A stretch of 32,981 nucleotides of DNA from Alphaproteobacteria bacterium (GCA_018658635.1 JABHUX010000047.1:1-32981), one strand, 5' to 3'; positions 16,874-25,877 are shown, counted from the stretch's first letter. A program made the numbers and translations. The notes: generated by a model from the sequence alone, not told the origin.

Positions 16874-16892
16874 TTATGCATATCTGGCATAA
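16874..16892. promoter_or_regulatory. Inverted repeat upstream of glnA (possible operator)
   Basis: TTATGC, 7-nt spacer, GCATAA: perfect 6-bp half-sites in the nnr-glnA intergenic region, 21 nt upstream of the glnA -35. The spacing suits a dimeric helix-turn-helix regulator. The regulator is not identified. Confidence 0.4.
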
Positions 16893-16912
16893 CTAAAAAA
16901 CAATGGAATTTA

Positions 16913-16940
16913 TTGCTTATAATTATAGTACATCTACAAT
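16913..16940 (+). promoter_or_regulatory. Candidate glnA promoter
   Basis: -35 TTGCTT (16913-16918), 16-bp spacer, -10 TACAAT (16935-16940). A perfect TATAAT at 16918-16923 overlaps the -35 but lacks a good upstream partner. A strong AAGGAG ribosome-binding site precedes the ATG at 16985. No sigma-54 -24/-12 pair with GG-N10-GC spacing is present. Confidence 0.45.
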
Positions 16941-16984
16941 AAAAAAATAAAAACAAGATTAATAATCAATAAAAGGAGAAATTA

Positions 16985-18394
16985 ATGAGTGCTGCGTCAG
17001 ACATAATAAAATTAATTAAAGAAAAAGAGATAGAGTTTGTAGATTTAAGATTTACCGATCCTAGAGGAAAGCTTCAGCATATGACTCAGGATTTAACAAC
17101 TATTGATGAGGATTTTTTAAATGACGGAACTTTTTTTGATGGTTCATCTATTGCTGGATGGAAGGCAATTAATGAATCTGATATGATTTTAAAACCAGAC
17201 TTATCTAGAACATTTATTGATCCTTTCACTTCACACAACACTCTAGTTTTATTCTGTGATATTATGGATCCTATAAAAAAAGATTACTACGAGAGAGATC
17301 CTAGGTCTATTGCAAAAAAAGCAGAAGCATATTTAAAAACTACTGGAATTGGCGATACTATCTATTTTGGACCTGAGCCAGAATTTTTTATATTTGATGA
17401 TGTTAAAATTTCTAACACTATGCAAAAAGTATCTTTTCAAGTTGATAGCAATGAAGGTCCTTATAATGGAGATAAAGAATATCCAAACGGAAACATGGGT
17501 CATAGACCAGTTGTAAAAGGTGGTTATTTCCCAGTGCCTCCAGTTGACAGCTGTCAGGATTTAAGAGCAGAAGCATTAAAAGCAATGAAAGATATGGGTG
17601 TTAAAGTTGAGAAGCATCACCATGAAGTTGCTCCTTCTCAGCATGAGTTAGGTACAATGTTTGATACAATGGTACGCAACGCTGACAATATGCAAATTTA
17701 TAAATATGCAGTTCAAATGGTTGCTCATTCATTTGGAAAAACTGCAACATTTATGGCAAAACCAATTAAAGGGGATAATGGATCAGGTATGCATTGTCAC
17801 CAATCTATTTGGAAAGCTGGTAAGCCACTTTTTGCTGGAGATAAATACGCAGGACTTTCTCAAGAGTGCCTTTATTATATAGGTGGAATTATTAAACACG
17901 CAAAAGCTTTAAATGCTTTTACTAATTCAACTACTAACAGCTACAAAAGATTAATTCCTGGATTTGAAGCTCCAGTTATTCTTGCTTACTCTGCAAGAAA
18001 TAGATCTGCAAGCTGCAGAATACCTTTTAGTTCAAATCCAAAAGGGAAAAGAGTTGAAGTTAGATTTCCAGATGCCGCAGGAAATCCGTACTTAACTTTT
18101 GCTTCTATGTTAATGGCTGGTATTGACGGAATTAAAAATAAAATTGATCCAGGAAAACCATTCGATAAAGATTTATATTCTTTATCAGCTGAAGAACTTA
18201 AAGGGGTTCCCCAAGTTTGTGGTTCTTTGAGAGAAGCTTTAGAAAACCTAGATAAAGACAGAAGCTTTTTAACTTCTGGTGGAGTGTTCACTGATGATCA
18301 GATTGATGCTTATATCGAGTTAAAGATGACAGAAGTGTACAACATGGAACACACTCCTCATCCAGTTGAATACCAAATGTATTACAGCTGCTAA
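16985..18394 (+). CDS. glnA: Glutamine synthetase type I
   Basis: Makes glutamine from glutamate, ammonia and ATP; the main route of ammonium assimilation. It has 469 residues, the GSI-beta dodecamer length. Signatures include FDGSSIAGW near the N-terminus, the metal-binding GPEPEFFIF, the [10 protein letters not shown] block, and the ATP-binding segment beginning [10 protein letters not shown]. Tyr398, in DLYSLSAEE, matches the adenylylated Tyr of the E. coli enzyme, so control by GlnE adenylylation is possible. It has its own promoter region and ends at a strong intrinsic terminator, so it is monocistronic. Confidence 0.98.
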   Translation: MSAASDIIKLIKEKEIEFVDLRFTDPRGKLQHMTQDLTTIDEDFLNDGTFFDGSSIAGWKAINESDMILKPDLSRTFIDPFTSHNTLVLFCDIMDPIKKDYYERDPRSIAKKAEAYLKTTGIGDTIYFGPEPEFFIFDDVKISNTMQKVSFQVDSNEGPYNGDKEYPNGNMGHRPVVKGGYFPVPPVDSCQDLRAEALKAMKDMGVKVEKHHHEVAPSQHELGTMFDTMVRNADNMQIYKYAVQMVAHSFGKTATFMAKPIKGDNGSGMHCHQSIWKAGKPLFAGDKYAGLSQECLYYIGGIIKHAKALNAFTNSTTNSYKRLIPGFEAPVILAYSARNRSASCRIPFSSNPKGKRVEVRFPDAAGNPYLTFASMLMAGIDGIKNKIDPGKPFDKDLYSLSAEELKGVPQVCGSLREALENLDKDRSFLTSGGVFTDDQIDAYIELKMTEVYNMEHTPHPVEYQMYYSC

Positions 18395-18413
18395 CTACAA
18401 TATTTTAAAATTT

Positions 18414-18447
18414 AAAACCCCGTATCTAAAAATACGGGGTTTTTTTT
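18414..18447 (+). terminator. Rho-independent terminator of glnA
   Basis: AAAACCCCGTAT pairs perfectly with ATACGGGGTTTT around a 6-nt CTAAAA loop, and a run of eight T follows (18440-18447). It begins 19 nt after the glnA stop. It is the only textbook intrinsic terminator I find in the window. Confidence 0.93.
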
Positions 18448-18504
18448 GGCCTAAAATAAAATTTACGTCTGTATTTTTACGCAAATTAATCTAATGCTGG
18501 GCGT

Positions 18505-20442
18505 GTGGTAAAAAATAATAATTATTCCGCTAAAGATATTGAAATTCTAGAGGGTCTAGAACCTGTTAGAAAAAGACCTGGAATGTACATTGGCGGTACA
18601 GACGAGACTGCGTTTCATCACCTTGCAACAGAAATCATTGATAACTCTATGGATGAAGTTACTGCAGGTTATGCAAAAAATATTTATGTAAAATTAAATA
18701 AAGATAAATCGCTAACGGTAACTGATGACGGAAGAGGAATTCCTTTAGATAAACATCCAAAGAAAAATAAAACTGCACTTGAAATAGTAATGACAACACT
18801 ACATTCGGGTGGAAAATTTAAAGAAGGAACCTACTCTACTTCTGCTGGATTGCATGGTGTTGGTCTTTCGGTTGTGAATGCTTTGTCTGAAAAGTTAAAG
18901 ATAGAAGTATTTAAAAACTCTACTATTTTTGAACAAAATTATTCAAAAGGAAAACCTTTAAATAAATTAACTAAAAAAGGAAAATCCAAGATTAAAAATG
19001 GAACTCAAGTTACATTCATTCCAGATAAAGAAGTTTTTGGGAAAGAACTAAATTTTGTTCCAAATAGATTGTACAATCTTTGCAAAAGTAAGGCTTATTT
19101 AGTTAAAGGCATTACAATACATTGGGAATGCGATAGATCTTTAATTAATAGAAAAGACGATACTCCAAATAGTGCAAAACTTTTTTTTCCTGATGGTATT
19201 GTTGAGTATTTAGACAGTGAAACTAAAAACTTTACCAAAATAAATGATAAAACATGTCATCATAAAAACAATTTTGATGACGATAAAGGAAAATTTGAAT
19301 TTGCAATTCAATGGCACAATGAAATTTCTGAATTTAAAATTTCATTTTGTAACTCAGTACTAACTACTAATGGTGGAACTCACGAACAAGGTTTTAAATC
19401 TGGTGTTGCAAAATCTATAAGAAAAATTGCAAAATTTAAAAATAACAAATTAGTGGCAAGCGCAAGTGCTGATGAAATACTATCTAATGCAAGTTATATT
19501 GTCTCTGTTTTTATTAATAATCCAGAATTTGAAGGACAAACTAAATCAAGATTGTCGTCTGCTTACATTCAAAAATATTGCGACGCATCTATAGCAAAGT
19601 CAGTTGAAAACTGGTTCAATCAACATCCTAAAGCATCAAATTCTATTCTCACTTTTATTGAAGGGAAAATAAGAGAAAGAAATCTACTAGATCAAAATCT
19701 TGATGTTGGAAGACAAAGTGCAACAAGAAAAATACGTTTGCCTGGAAAACTTGCTGACTGCACTAGTTCAAAAGTTGAAGGTACAGAATTATTTATAGTT
19801 GAAGGAGATTCTGCTGGAGGTTCTGCAAAGCAAGCTCGTGATAGAAATTTTCAAGCTATTCTTCCTTTGAGAGGAAAAATATTAAATGTCAAAAACTCTA
19901 ACACTGCAAAAATATTAGCTAACACTGAAATATCAAATTTACTTCAGGCGCTTGGTTGTCAAAGAAGAGAAAAGTATATTGATAAAGATTTAAGATATGA
20001 AAAAGTAATTATTATGACTGATGCTGATGTTGATGGTGATCACATCGCAAGCTTACTTTTAACTTTTTTTTTCTGCGAAATGCCCAATTTAATTAAAAAT
20101 GGACATTTGTATCTTGCGGTTCCTCCACTTTATAAACTTACTATATCTAACCAAATTTATTATGTTCGAAACGATATTGAAAAAGACAAATTATTAAAGA
20201 ATCTTAAAAAAGGATCTAAAATCGAAATAAGTAGATTTAAAGGATTAGGTGAAATGATGGCTCTACAATTAAAAGAAACGACAATGGATATTAACACAAG
20301 ATCTTTAATTAGAGTAACTGTTCCAACGAGTGATTATAAAAAAACAAACAAGTTAATTTCAAATATTATGGGAAAAAATGCAGATTTAAGACTTAAATTT
20401 ATAGAAGAAAACGCACCCAAAGTTAAAAATATAGACTTATAA
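18505..20442 (+). CDS. parE: DNA topoisomerase IV subunit B
   Basis: ATPase subunit of topoisomerase IV, which unlinks daughter chromosomes with ParC. It has 645 residues, too short for a GyrB with the proteobacterial insert, and KDIEILEGLEPVRKRPGMYI is the ParE N-terminus. GHKL motifs: IIDNSMDEV, DDGRGIP, and GLHGVGLSVVNALS. TOPRIM motifs: FIVEGDSAGGSAKQARDRN and the metal-binding DADVDGDH. The start is GTG at 18505, the only conventional start after the in-frame TAA at 18487-18489; there is no good Shine-Dalgarno, and a 5-codon ORF (18494-18511) overlaps it. It converges on the lipoprotein gene, 2 nt between stops. Confidence 0.95.
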   Translation: MVKNNNYSAKDIEILEGLEPVRKRPGMYIGGTDETAFHHLATEIIDNSMDEVTAGYAKNIYVKLNKDKSLTVTDDGRGIPLDKHPKKNKTALEIVMTTLHSGGKFKEGTYSTSAGLHGVGLSVVNALSEKLKIEVFKNSTIFEQNYSKGKPLNKLTKKGKSKIKNGTQVTFIPDKEVFGKELNFVPNRLYNLCKSKAYLVKGITIHWECDRSLINRKDDTPNSAKLFFPDGIVEYLDSETKNFTKINDKTCHHKNNFDDDKGKFEFAIQWHNEISEFKISFCNSVLTTNGGTHEQGFKSGVAKSIRKIAKFKNNKLVASASADEILSNASYIVSVFINNPEFEGQTKSRLSSAYIQKYCDASIAKSVENWFNQHPKASNSILTFIEGKIRERNLLDQNLDVGRQSATRKIRLPGKLADCTSSKVEGTELFIVEGDSAGGSAKQARDRNFQAILPLRGKILNVKNSNTAKILANTEISNLLQALGCQRREKYIDKDLRYEKVIIMTDADVDGDHIASLLLTFFFCEMPNLIKNGHLYLAVPPLYKLTISNQIYYVRNDIEKDKLLKNLKKGSKIEISRFKGLGEMMALQLKETTMDINTRSLIRVTVPTSDYKKTNKLISNIMGKNADLRLKFIEENAPKVKNIDL

Positions 20443-20444
20443 TA

Positions 20445-20810
20445 TTATTTATAGAAATTTATTTTTCTAACATCTCCACAATTAATTCCATTAAACTGAA
20501 CATTGGAATTTACAACTTCATTAGGTTTTGATCTTTTTTCCACAACAAAAGCTTCGTATTTTTTATCTGCAAAAGAAAAAGCTTCTATTGATAATGAATT
20601 TCTTTTTTCTTCTTTAGAAATATTTTTAATTTCTAAAGACATCTGACAAGCATCATTATTCTGTCTTGCTAATGTCAATAATGAATATGTAATATCAAAT
20701 TCATTTTCAATTATAACATTGATTGGTTTTGCTGGATCTTTGCTAATAAATGGAACTTTTATATCTTTAGAGCAAGATACTAATAAAAAAAAAACAAATA
20801 ATATTTTCAT
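20445..20810 (-). CDS. Predicted lipoprotein, unknown function
   Basis: A 121-residue protein with a short signal peptide and a clear lipobox L10-V11-S12-C13; Cys13 would be lipidated and the mature part anchored in the periplasm. The mature part is mostly polar beta-strand-like sequence with two further cysteines (in DACQMS and INCGDV) that could form a disulfide. No family is recognised. Its ATG is only 5 nt after the encoded CCA of tRNA-Leu(TAA), so it is probably co-transcribed with that tRNA, and there is no room for a Shine-Dalgarno outside the tRNA. Confidence 0.7.
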   Translation of the reverse strand: MKILFVFFLLVSCSKDIKVPFISKDPAKPINVIIENEFDITYSLLTLARQNNDACQMSLEIKNISKEEKRNSLSIEAFSFADKKYEAFVVEKRSKPNEVVNSNVQFNGINCGDVRKINFYK

Positions 20811-20815
20811 AATTG

Positions 20816-20902
20816 TGGTGCCCTCGGCCGGACTTGAACCGGCACTCCCAAAAAGGGCAAGGATTTTAAGTCCTTTGTGTCTACCAATTCCACCACGAGG
20901 GC
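20816..20902 (-). tRNA. tRNA-Leu (TAA anticodon)
   Basis: An 87-nt class II tRNA with encoded CCA. Acceptor stem GCCCTCG/CGAGGGC, anticodon loop CTTAAAA (TAA) on a GGACT/AGTCC-type stem, long variable arm, T arm containing GGTTCAAGTCC. It is followed by the lipoprotein gene after 5 nt. Confidence 0.96.
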
Positions 20903-20917
20903 TTTAGTGTTGTAATG

Positions 20918-20946
20918 CTTATAATGAAATTACATGGGCTTGTTAA
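20918..20946 (-). promoter_or_regulatory. Sigma-70-like promoter of tRNA-Leu(TAA) and the lipoprotein
   Basis: Minus strand: -35 TTAACA (20941-20946), exactly 17-bp spacer, -10 TATAAG (20918-20923). Both hexamers match the consensus at five of six positions. The predicted start near 20911 is about 9 nt upstream of the tRNA 5' end, the expected layout for a tRNA promoter. Confidence 0.65.
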
Positions 20947-20961
20947 GTAGAAATAAATAAA

Positions 20962-21522
20962 TTAACTACTTAGTTTTCTTTTAAACTTCAGTAAATCTCT
21001 CAAAGTAGATTTTTTTTGAGCAGGCTGTCTTAATAAAAATGCAGGATGAAAAGTAGTTAAAATATCAAAATAAGAATTAATAATTTTTATATTTTTCCAT
21101 TTACCTCTTACTTCGCTTAATGGACCAATATGATTTAAAACTGCTGATGCTGCTGTAACACCAAGTAATAATATGCATTTTGGACTTATAATTTCTATAT
21201 GCTTATACAGTATTTTTTTAAATTCATTTATTTCTTTAAGTGTAGGCTTTCTATTTTTATCTGGCCTATAATTTACAACATTGGTTATATAAACTTTTGA
21301 TCTATCAAGATTAATTGATTGTAATAAATTATCCAAAAGCTTGCCTGCTCTGCCCACAAAAGGTTTTTGTAATTTATCTTCTGTCCTTCCAGGAGCCTCT
21401 CCTACGATCATAACTTTTGCATCTTTATTCCCGTCTGAAAAAACTAAATTTTTTCCTGGAAAATTCTTATTAAATTTTAATATTGAATTTTTTAATTTGG
21501 ATAACTGATGATCTTTATCCAT
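20962..21522 (-). CDS. Uracil-DNA glycosylase, family 4/5-like, without Fe-S cysteines
   Basis: Predicted to excise uracil from DNA at the start of base excision repair. It has 186 residues, a single catalytic domain. Motif A is GEAPGRTEDKLQKPFVG (41-57) and motif B is HPAFLLRQP (159-167). The four cysteines that bind a 4Fe-4S cluster in classic family 4 enzymes are absent: there is no CxxC near the N-terminus, and Y85 and F101 stand where the other two Cys would be; the only Cys is C116. I recall similar cysteine loss in other alphaproteobacterial relatives. Its ATG overlaps the cinA-like stop by one base. Confidence 0.82.
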   Translation of the reverse strand: MDKDHQLSKLKNSILKFNKNFPGKNLVFSDGNKDAKVMIVGEAPGRTEDKLQKPFVGRAGKLLDNLLQSINLDRSKVYITNVVNYRPDKNRKPTLKEINEFKKILYKHIEIISPKCILLLGVTAASAVLNHIGPLSEVRGKWKNIKIINSYFDILTTFHPAFLLRQPAQKKSTLRDLLKFKRKLSS

Positions 21523-22268
21523 TAAGATTTTTTTATTTTCTTTAAAATTTTCTCTAAAATAATTTTACACTCTTGTATTCTTTTTTCAGAATATCCCCGT
21601 ACAACAAGAGCTGTACCTATTTTTCCTGATTGAAAAAAAGGATAACTACCAAGACTTAAATCTTTAAATTTCTTTTGCAACTTTCCTAAATCTTTTCCTA
21701 TTTTGCTTTCTGGTAAATGTACCTGCAGAGTAACACTATATACTTTTTCGCCACCAATTATTAATTGCTCTACAAAAGACATCATTGATTGTAGAATTGA
21801 AGGAACTCCTGGTAGAGTAAAAACATTTTTTACGTAAAAACCAGCTGCTGAACTAGAAGGATTATAAATTAATCCTGCTCCCCTTGGCATCTTTGCCATT
21901 TTCTTTCTTGCTTCGTTAAAATAAGAATCTTTGTAGTGTCTCTCTAAAATTTGATAAGCTTCTTTGTTATATTCATATTTTCTTTTAAATGCTTTTGAAA
22001 TTGCAAAAGCCGTAATATCATCATGTGTGGGTCCAATTCCACCTGTCGTAAATAAATAATCATATTTTTTTCTTAAAAGATTTACTGAAGATACAATTGT
22101 ATTAAGTTCATCAGGAATAATTCTGACTTCCTTTAGTTGAACTCCCCTTTCATTAAGCCATTTTGCAAGAAATGAAGTGTTAGCATCTTGTGTTCTGCCG
22201 GATAAAATTTCATCCCCAATGATTAAAATAGCAGCGAAAATTCTTTTTTTTTTATTTCGTGTAGACAT
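21522..22268 (-). CDS. CinA-like protein (MoCF/molybdopterin-binding domain only)
   Basis: A 248-residue protein of the COG1058 type. The MoCF domain is at about 10-175: GDEILSGRTQDANT (18-31), TTGGIGPTHDDIT (74-86) and the FTLPGVPS segment. It lacks the C-terminal PncC nicotinamide-nucleotide amidase domain of full-length CinA. Related domains act as NMN/ADP-ribose pyrophosphatases or molybdopterin-binding enzymes; the substrate here is uncertain. It is coupled to the downstream UDG gene by a TAATG overlap and is divergent from sfsA with only about 22 nt between the likely starts. Confidence 0.83.
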   Translation of the reverse strand: MSTRNKKKRIFAAILIIGDEILSGRTQDANTSFLAKWLNERGVQLKEVRIIPDELNTIVSSVNLLRKKYDYLFTTGGIGPTHDDITAFAISKAFKRKYEYNKEAYQILERHYKDSYFNEARKKMAKMPRGAGLIYNPSSSAAGFYVKNVFTLPGVPSILQSMMSFVEQLIIGGEKVYSVTLQVHLPESKIGKDLGKLQKKFKDLSLGSYPFFQSGKIGTALVVRGYSEKRIQECKIILEKILKKIKKS

Positions 22269-22290
22269 CTAAATGATATTAATACTTTTA

Positions 22291-22989
22291 ATGAAATTTG
22301 ACACTCCTCTAATTAAAACAAAATTCATAAAAAGATACAAAAGATTCTTTGTAGATGTGATGTTAAATAAAGAAATTCTTACAGCTCACTGCCCAAATTC
22401 TGGATCGATGATGGGTCTTCTTAATGAAAATGAAAATGCATGGGTTTCTAAATCAAAAAATCCGAAAAGAAAATTAAAATATACTTTAGAAATTTTAGAA
22501 AAAGAAAAACAAAAAGTTGGTGTTAATACACACTTAACAAACAAGATTGTAGAGGAGGCATTGGTCAATAAGAAAATAAAAGAATTTGAAAAATTTAATC
22601 AAGTTCAAAGAGAGGTGAAATTTAATAATAATACTAGATTTGATTTCTTGGTTTCTAATAAAAAAGAGCAAGCTTTTATTGAAGTTAAAAATGTTACATT
22701 AAAAAGGGAACAAGATTATGCTGAGTTTCCTGATGCTCCAACTACTAGGGGGCAAAAGCATTTATTAGAACTTATTAATGCTAAAGAAAAAGAATACCAA
22801 GCTTATTTGATATTTTTAATACAAAGAGAAGATTGTAATTTTTTTAAAATATCTAAAGATATCGATAAAAAATACTATGAAAATTTTATACAAGCTAAAA
22901 AAAAAGGTGTTAAATTTTTATGCTATTCAAGTAAAGTAACTGATAAAGAAATTATTCTTAATAAAAAAATAGAGATTAAATTCGAATGA
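22291..22989 (+). CDS. sfsA: SfsA family protein (sugar fermentation stimulation protein homolog)
   Basis: SfsA proteins are DNA-binding, restriction-endonuclease-fold proteins of unclear physiological role. I choose the ATG at 22291, giving MKFDTPLIKTKFIKRYKRF, which matches the family N-terminus; an in-frame ATG at 22273 would add six hydrophobic residues. This gives about 232 residues. Family blocks: AHCPNSGSM, KNPKRKLKYTLEI, VGVNTHLTN, and EVKNVTL followed by the FPDAPTTRGQKHL block, containing the nuclease-like acidic and Lys residues. It is the first gene of the sfsA-map-purine run and overlaps map by 4 nt (ATGA). Confidence 0.88.
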   Translation: MKFDTPLIKTKFIKRYKRFFVDVMLNKEILTAHCPNSGSMMGLLNENENAWVSKSKNPKRKLKYTLEILEKEKQKVGVNTHLTNKIVEEALVNKKIKEFEKFNQVQREVKFNNNTRFDFLVSNKKEQAFIEVKNVTLKREQDYAEFPDAPTTRGQKHLLELINAKEKEYQAYLIFLIQREDCNFFKISKDIDKKYYENFIQAKKKGVKFLCYSSKVTDKEIILNKKIEIKFE

Positions 22990-23756
22990 AAATAGAAAAA
23001 GAAGAATCTTCTTCTGTTAAAATATATAATGATGCTGATTTTAAAGGTTTAAAAAAATCTGGTGAACTTGCGGCAAAAGCTTTGGAATATATAAAAAAAC
23101 TTATTAAGCCAGGAGTTAAAACTAATTTTATTGATCAAGCGGCAAATAAATATCTAAATGATCATGGGGCATTTTCTGCTCCTTTATTCTACAGAGGTTA
23201 CATGAAATCAATCTGCACCTCTATAAATCATGTAGTTTGTCACGGCATTCCAGGTGATAAAGTTTTAAATGAAGGAGATATTGTTAATGTTGATATCACT
23301 TCAATATTAGATGGCTACTATGGCGATACTAGCAAAACATTTTCTGTTGGAAATATTTCTGTGGAAGCGGAAAAACTTCTTAAGGTTACTTATGAAAGCA
23401 TGATGGAAGGTATTAAAATTTTAAAACCAGGAATTACTTTAGGTGACATTGGGTTTGCTATTCAATCTTACGCCGAATCTCATGGGTATTCCGTTGTTAG
23501 AGATTTTTGTGGACATGGAATTGGTAAAACATTTCACGAAGAACCTAATATTCTGCATTATGGAAAAAAAGGTGAAGGAATGAAGATAAAAAAAGGTATG
23601 GTTTTTACAATTGAACCAATGATTAATTTAGGAGAATATCATACTAAAGTATTACAAGATGGTTGGACCGCAGTTACAAAAGATAAATCCTTATCTGCAC
23701 AATTTGAACACACAGTTGGTATAATTGATAATGGATACGAAATTTTTACTTTATAA
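22986..23756 (+). CDS. map: Methionine aminopeptidase type I
   Basis: Removes the initiator methionine from nascent proteins. It has 256 residues, with all metal ligands of the family visible: D103 (VNVDIT), D114 (GDTSKTF), H177 (GHGIGKTFHEEPN), E210 (TIEPMI) and E241 (QFEHTVG). The substrate-contact His is H86. The N-terminal 12 residues are a short extension. Start overlaps the sfsA stop (ATGA), so translation is probably coupled; 33 nt separate it from purB. Confidence 0.97.
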   Translation: MKIEKEESSSVKIYNDADFKGLKKSGELAAKALEYIKKLIKPGVKTNFIDQAANKYLNDHGAFSAPLFYRGYMKSICTSINHVVCHGIPGDKVLNEGDIVNVDITSILDGYYGDTSKTFSVGNISVEAEKLLKVTYESMMEGIKILKPGITLGDIGFAIQSYAESHGYSVVRDFCGHGIGKTFHEEPNILHYGKKGEGMKIKKGMVFTIEPMINLGEYHTKVLQDGWTAVTKDKSLSAQFEHTVGIIDNGYEIFTL

Positions 23757-23789
23757 TAAAATAGTGTTAATGAATTATAACGTATCTAA

Positions 23790-25085
23790 ATGATCTCAAG
23801 ATATTCGCGCGAACAAATCGCAAAAATTTGGCAACCCGAAAATAAATATAAAATCTGGCTAGATATTGAAATTTATGCGGCTGAAGCAATGGAAAAATTT
23901 AAAATTATTCCAAAGGGTATTGCAAGCGAAATAAGAAGAAAAGCCAAAATTAATCCGAATAGAATTGATCAAATTGAAAAAAAAGTAAAACATGATGTAA
24001 TAGCATTTCTTACCTCGATAACAGAAAAAATTGGTCCAAAAGCAAAATTCTTACATCAAGGAATGACCTCTTCCGATGTGCTGGATACTTGTTTTAATAT
24101 TCAACTTTATCAATCAGGAAAAATTATTTTAAAAGATTTAGAAGATCTTTTAAAAATTTTAAAAACAAAATCTATAAAATATAAAAAAACAGTTTGCGTT
24201 GGCAGAAGTCATGGAATTCATGCTGAGCCTGTAACTTTTGGATTAAAACTTCTTACTTATTATGCTGAATTTAAAAGAAATAAAAAAAGAATGGAGCAGG
24301 CAATAAATGAAATATCAACTTGTGCTATCTCTGGAGCTGTTGGAACTTTTGCTCATATCAATCCAGGAATTGAACAGTATGTTGCGAAAAAATTAAAATT
24401 CAAAGCAGAACCAATTTCAACACAAGTAATACCAAGAGATCGTCACGCCTATTTCTTTAGTGTACTTGCAATAATAGCATCCTCTGCTGAAAGATTAGCT
24501 ACTGAAATAAGACACCTGCAAAGAACTGAAGTTTTAGAAGTTGAAGAATATTTTTCAGTTGGACAAAAAGGTTCCTCAGCAATGCCTCATAAAAGAAATC
24601 CAGTTTTGTCTGAAAACATTACAGGACTTGCGAGATTAATTAGAAGTTACGCTTACCCAGCTTTAGAAAATGTCGTTTTGTGGCACGAGAGAGATATTAG
24701 CCATTCAAGTGTTGAAAGAAATATCGGACCAGATGCAACTGTTACATTAGATTTTGTTTTAGCAAGGCTTGCTAATGTAATTCAAAATTTAGTTGTTTAC
24801 CCAAAAAATATGCAGAAAAATTTAGAAAAATTTAATGGTCTGATTTTTTCTCAAAACATTCTGTTAAAATTAACTCAAAAAGGAATGACGAGAGAACTTG
24901 CTTACAAAGTTGTTCAAAAAAATGCTATGAAAACATGGTCTGCAAATGAAAGTTTTTTTGATAATTTAAACAATGATAAACAAATTAAATCTAAATTATC
25001 CACAGACGATCTTAAAAAACTATTCAACATGAATTCTCATTTGAGATACATTAATACTATCTACGGAAGAGTATTTAAAAGCTAA
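23790..25085 (+). CDS. purB: Adenylosuccinate lyase
   Basis: Catalyses two steps of purine synthesis: SAICAR to AICAR plus fumarate, and adenylosuccinate to AMP plus fumarate. It has 431 residues, the length of the Bacillus-type enzyme. The fumarase/lyase signature [11 protein letters not shown] is at 261-271 with the mobile-loop Ser; the [10 protein letters not shown] segment holds the catalytic His, and [12 protein letters not shown] the other conserved site. It overlaps purC by one base (TAATG). It leads the purine run purB-purC-purS-purQ-purL. Confidence 0.97.
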   Translation: MISRYSREQIAKIWQPENKYKIWLDIEIYAAEAMEKFKIIPKGIASEIRRKAKINPNRIDQIEKKVKHDVIAFLTSITEKIGPKAKFLHQGMTSSDVLDTCFNIQLYQSGKIILKDLEDLLKILKTKSIKYKKTVCVGRSHGIHAEPVTFGLKLLTYYAEFKRNKKRMEQAINEISTCAISGAVGTFAHINPGIEQYVAKKLKFKAEPISTQVIPRDRHAYFFSVLAIIASSAERLATEIRHLQRTEVLEVEEYFSVGQKGSSAMPHKRNPVLSENITGLARLIRSYAYPALENVVLWHERDISHSSVERNIGPDATVTLDFVLARLANVIQNLVVYPKNMQKNLEKFNGLIFSQNILLKLTQKGMTRELAYKVVQKNAMKTWSANESFFDNLNNDKQIKSKLSTDDLKKLFNMNSHLRYINTIYGRVFKS

Positions 25086-25873
25086 TGGCTAAAGGCAAAC
25101 AAATATACGAAGGCAAAGCTAAAATATTGTATGAAGGTCCTGAAAAAGGAACTTTAATTCAATATTTTAAAGATGACGCAACAGCTTTTAATAATAAAAA
25201 AAAAGCAATTATTGATGGTAAAGGTGTTTTAAATAATAGAATTTCTGAATTTCTGTTGTCGCAATTAAATCAAATAGGAATTAAAACACATTTTATAAAA
25301 AGATTAAATATGCGTGAACAGCTTATTAAATCTTTAGAAATTATTCCAATTGAAGTGGTTATTAGAAATATCGCTGCCGGAACTTTTTCAACTAGACTCG
25401 GAATTAGCGAGGGAACAGATCTTAGTAAACCTATTTTAGAATTTTATTACAAAAACGATGAGCTTGGCGATCCATTAGTTAATGAAGAACATATTCTTGC
25501 CCTGAACTGGGCAACTCAAAGCGAATTAATGCATATCTCTGAACAGGCTTTAAGAATTAATGATTTTTTAGTTGGATTGTTTAGAGGAATTGGAATTAAG
25601 CTTGTTGATTTTAAATTAGAATTTGGAAGACAATGGAATAACGATGATGTTGAAATTTTTTTAGCTGATGAAATTAGTCCTGACACATGCAGATTATGGG
25701 ATGCAAAAGACGAGAGAAAATTAGACAAAGATAGATTCAGAAGAGATCTTGGTGGTTTGATTGAGGCATATCAAGAAGTTGCTCGAAGACTTGGAATCAT
25801 GCCAGAAGGCTCAAATATTAAAGAAATTAAGACAGGCATCTCAAAAAATTTAACTACGTTAAAGAAAAAATAA
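25085..25873 (+). CDS. purC: SAICAR synthetase
   Basis: Phosphoribosylaminoimidazole-succinocarboxamide synthase: joins CAIR and aspartate using ATP. It has 262 residues. Signatures: [11 protein letters not shown] at the N-terminus (ATP binding), the central [17 protein letters not shown] segment, VDFKLEFGR, and the [13 protein letters not shown] block with metal-binding acidic residues. The ATG overlaps the purB stop; purS follows after 4 nt. Confidence 0.97.
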   Translation: MAKGKQIYEGKAKILYEGPEKGTLIQYFKDDATAFNNKKKAIIDGKGVLNNRISEFLLSQLNQIGIKTHFIKRLNMREQLIKSLEIIPIEVVIRNIAAGTFSTRLGISEGTDLSKPILEFYYKNDELGDPLVNEEHILALNWATQSELMHISEQALRINDFLVGLFRGIGIKLVDFKLEFGRQWNNDDVEIFLADEISPDTCRLWDAKDERKLDKDRFRRDLGGLIEAYQEVARRLGIMPEGSNIKEIKTGISKNLTTLKKK

Positions 25874-25877
25874 AAAA

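Noticed and set aside
16861-16984. Sigma-54 promoter upstream of glnA
   Set aside because: TGGAATTTATTGC looks similar, but GG and GC are 8 bp apart rather than the required 10, and no correct pair was found.
20719-20907. Plus-strand ORF of 62 codons across tRNA-Leu(TAA)
   Set aside because: Its C-terminal half is translated antisense tRNA, a common false gene, and the rest is antisense to the lipoprotein.
21522-22268. cinA-like gene as a truncated pseudogene
   Set aside because: The MoCF domain is complete and ends cleanly in a coupled stop; single-domain versions without the amidase half are normal in alphaproteobacteria.
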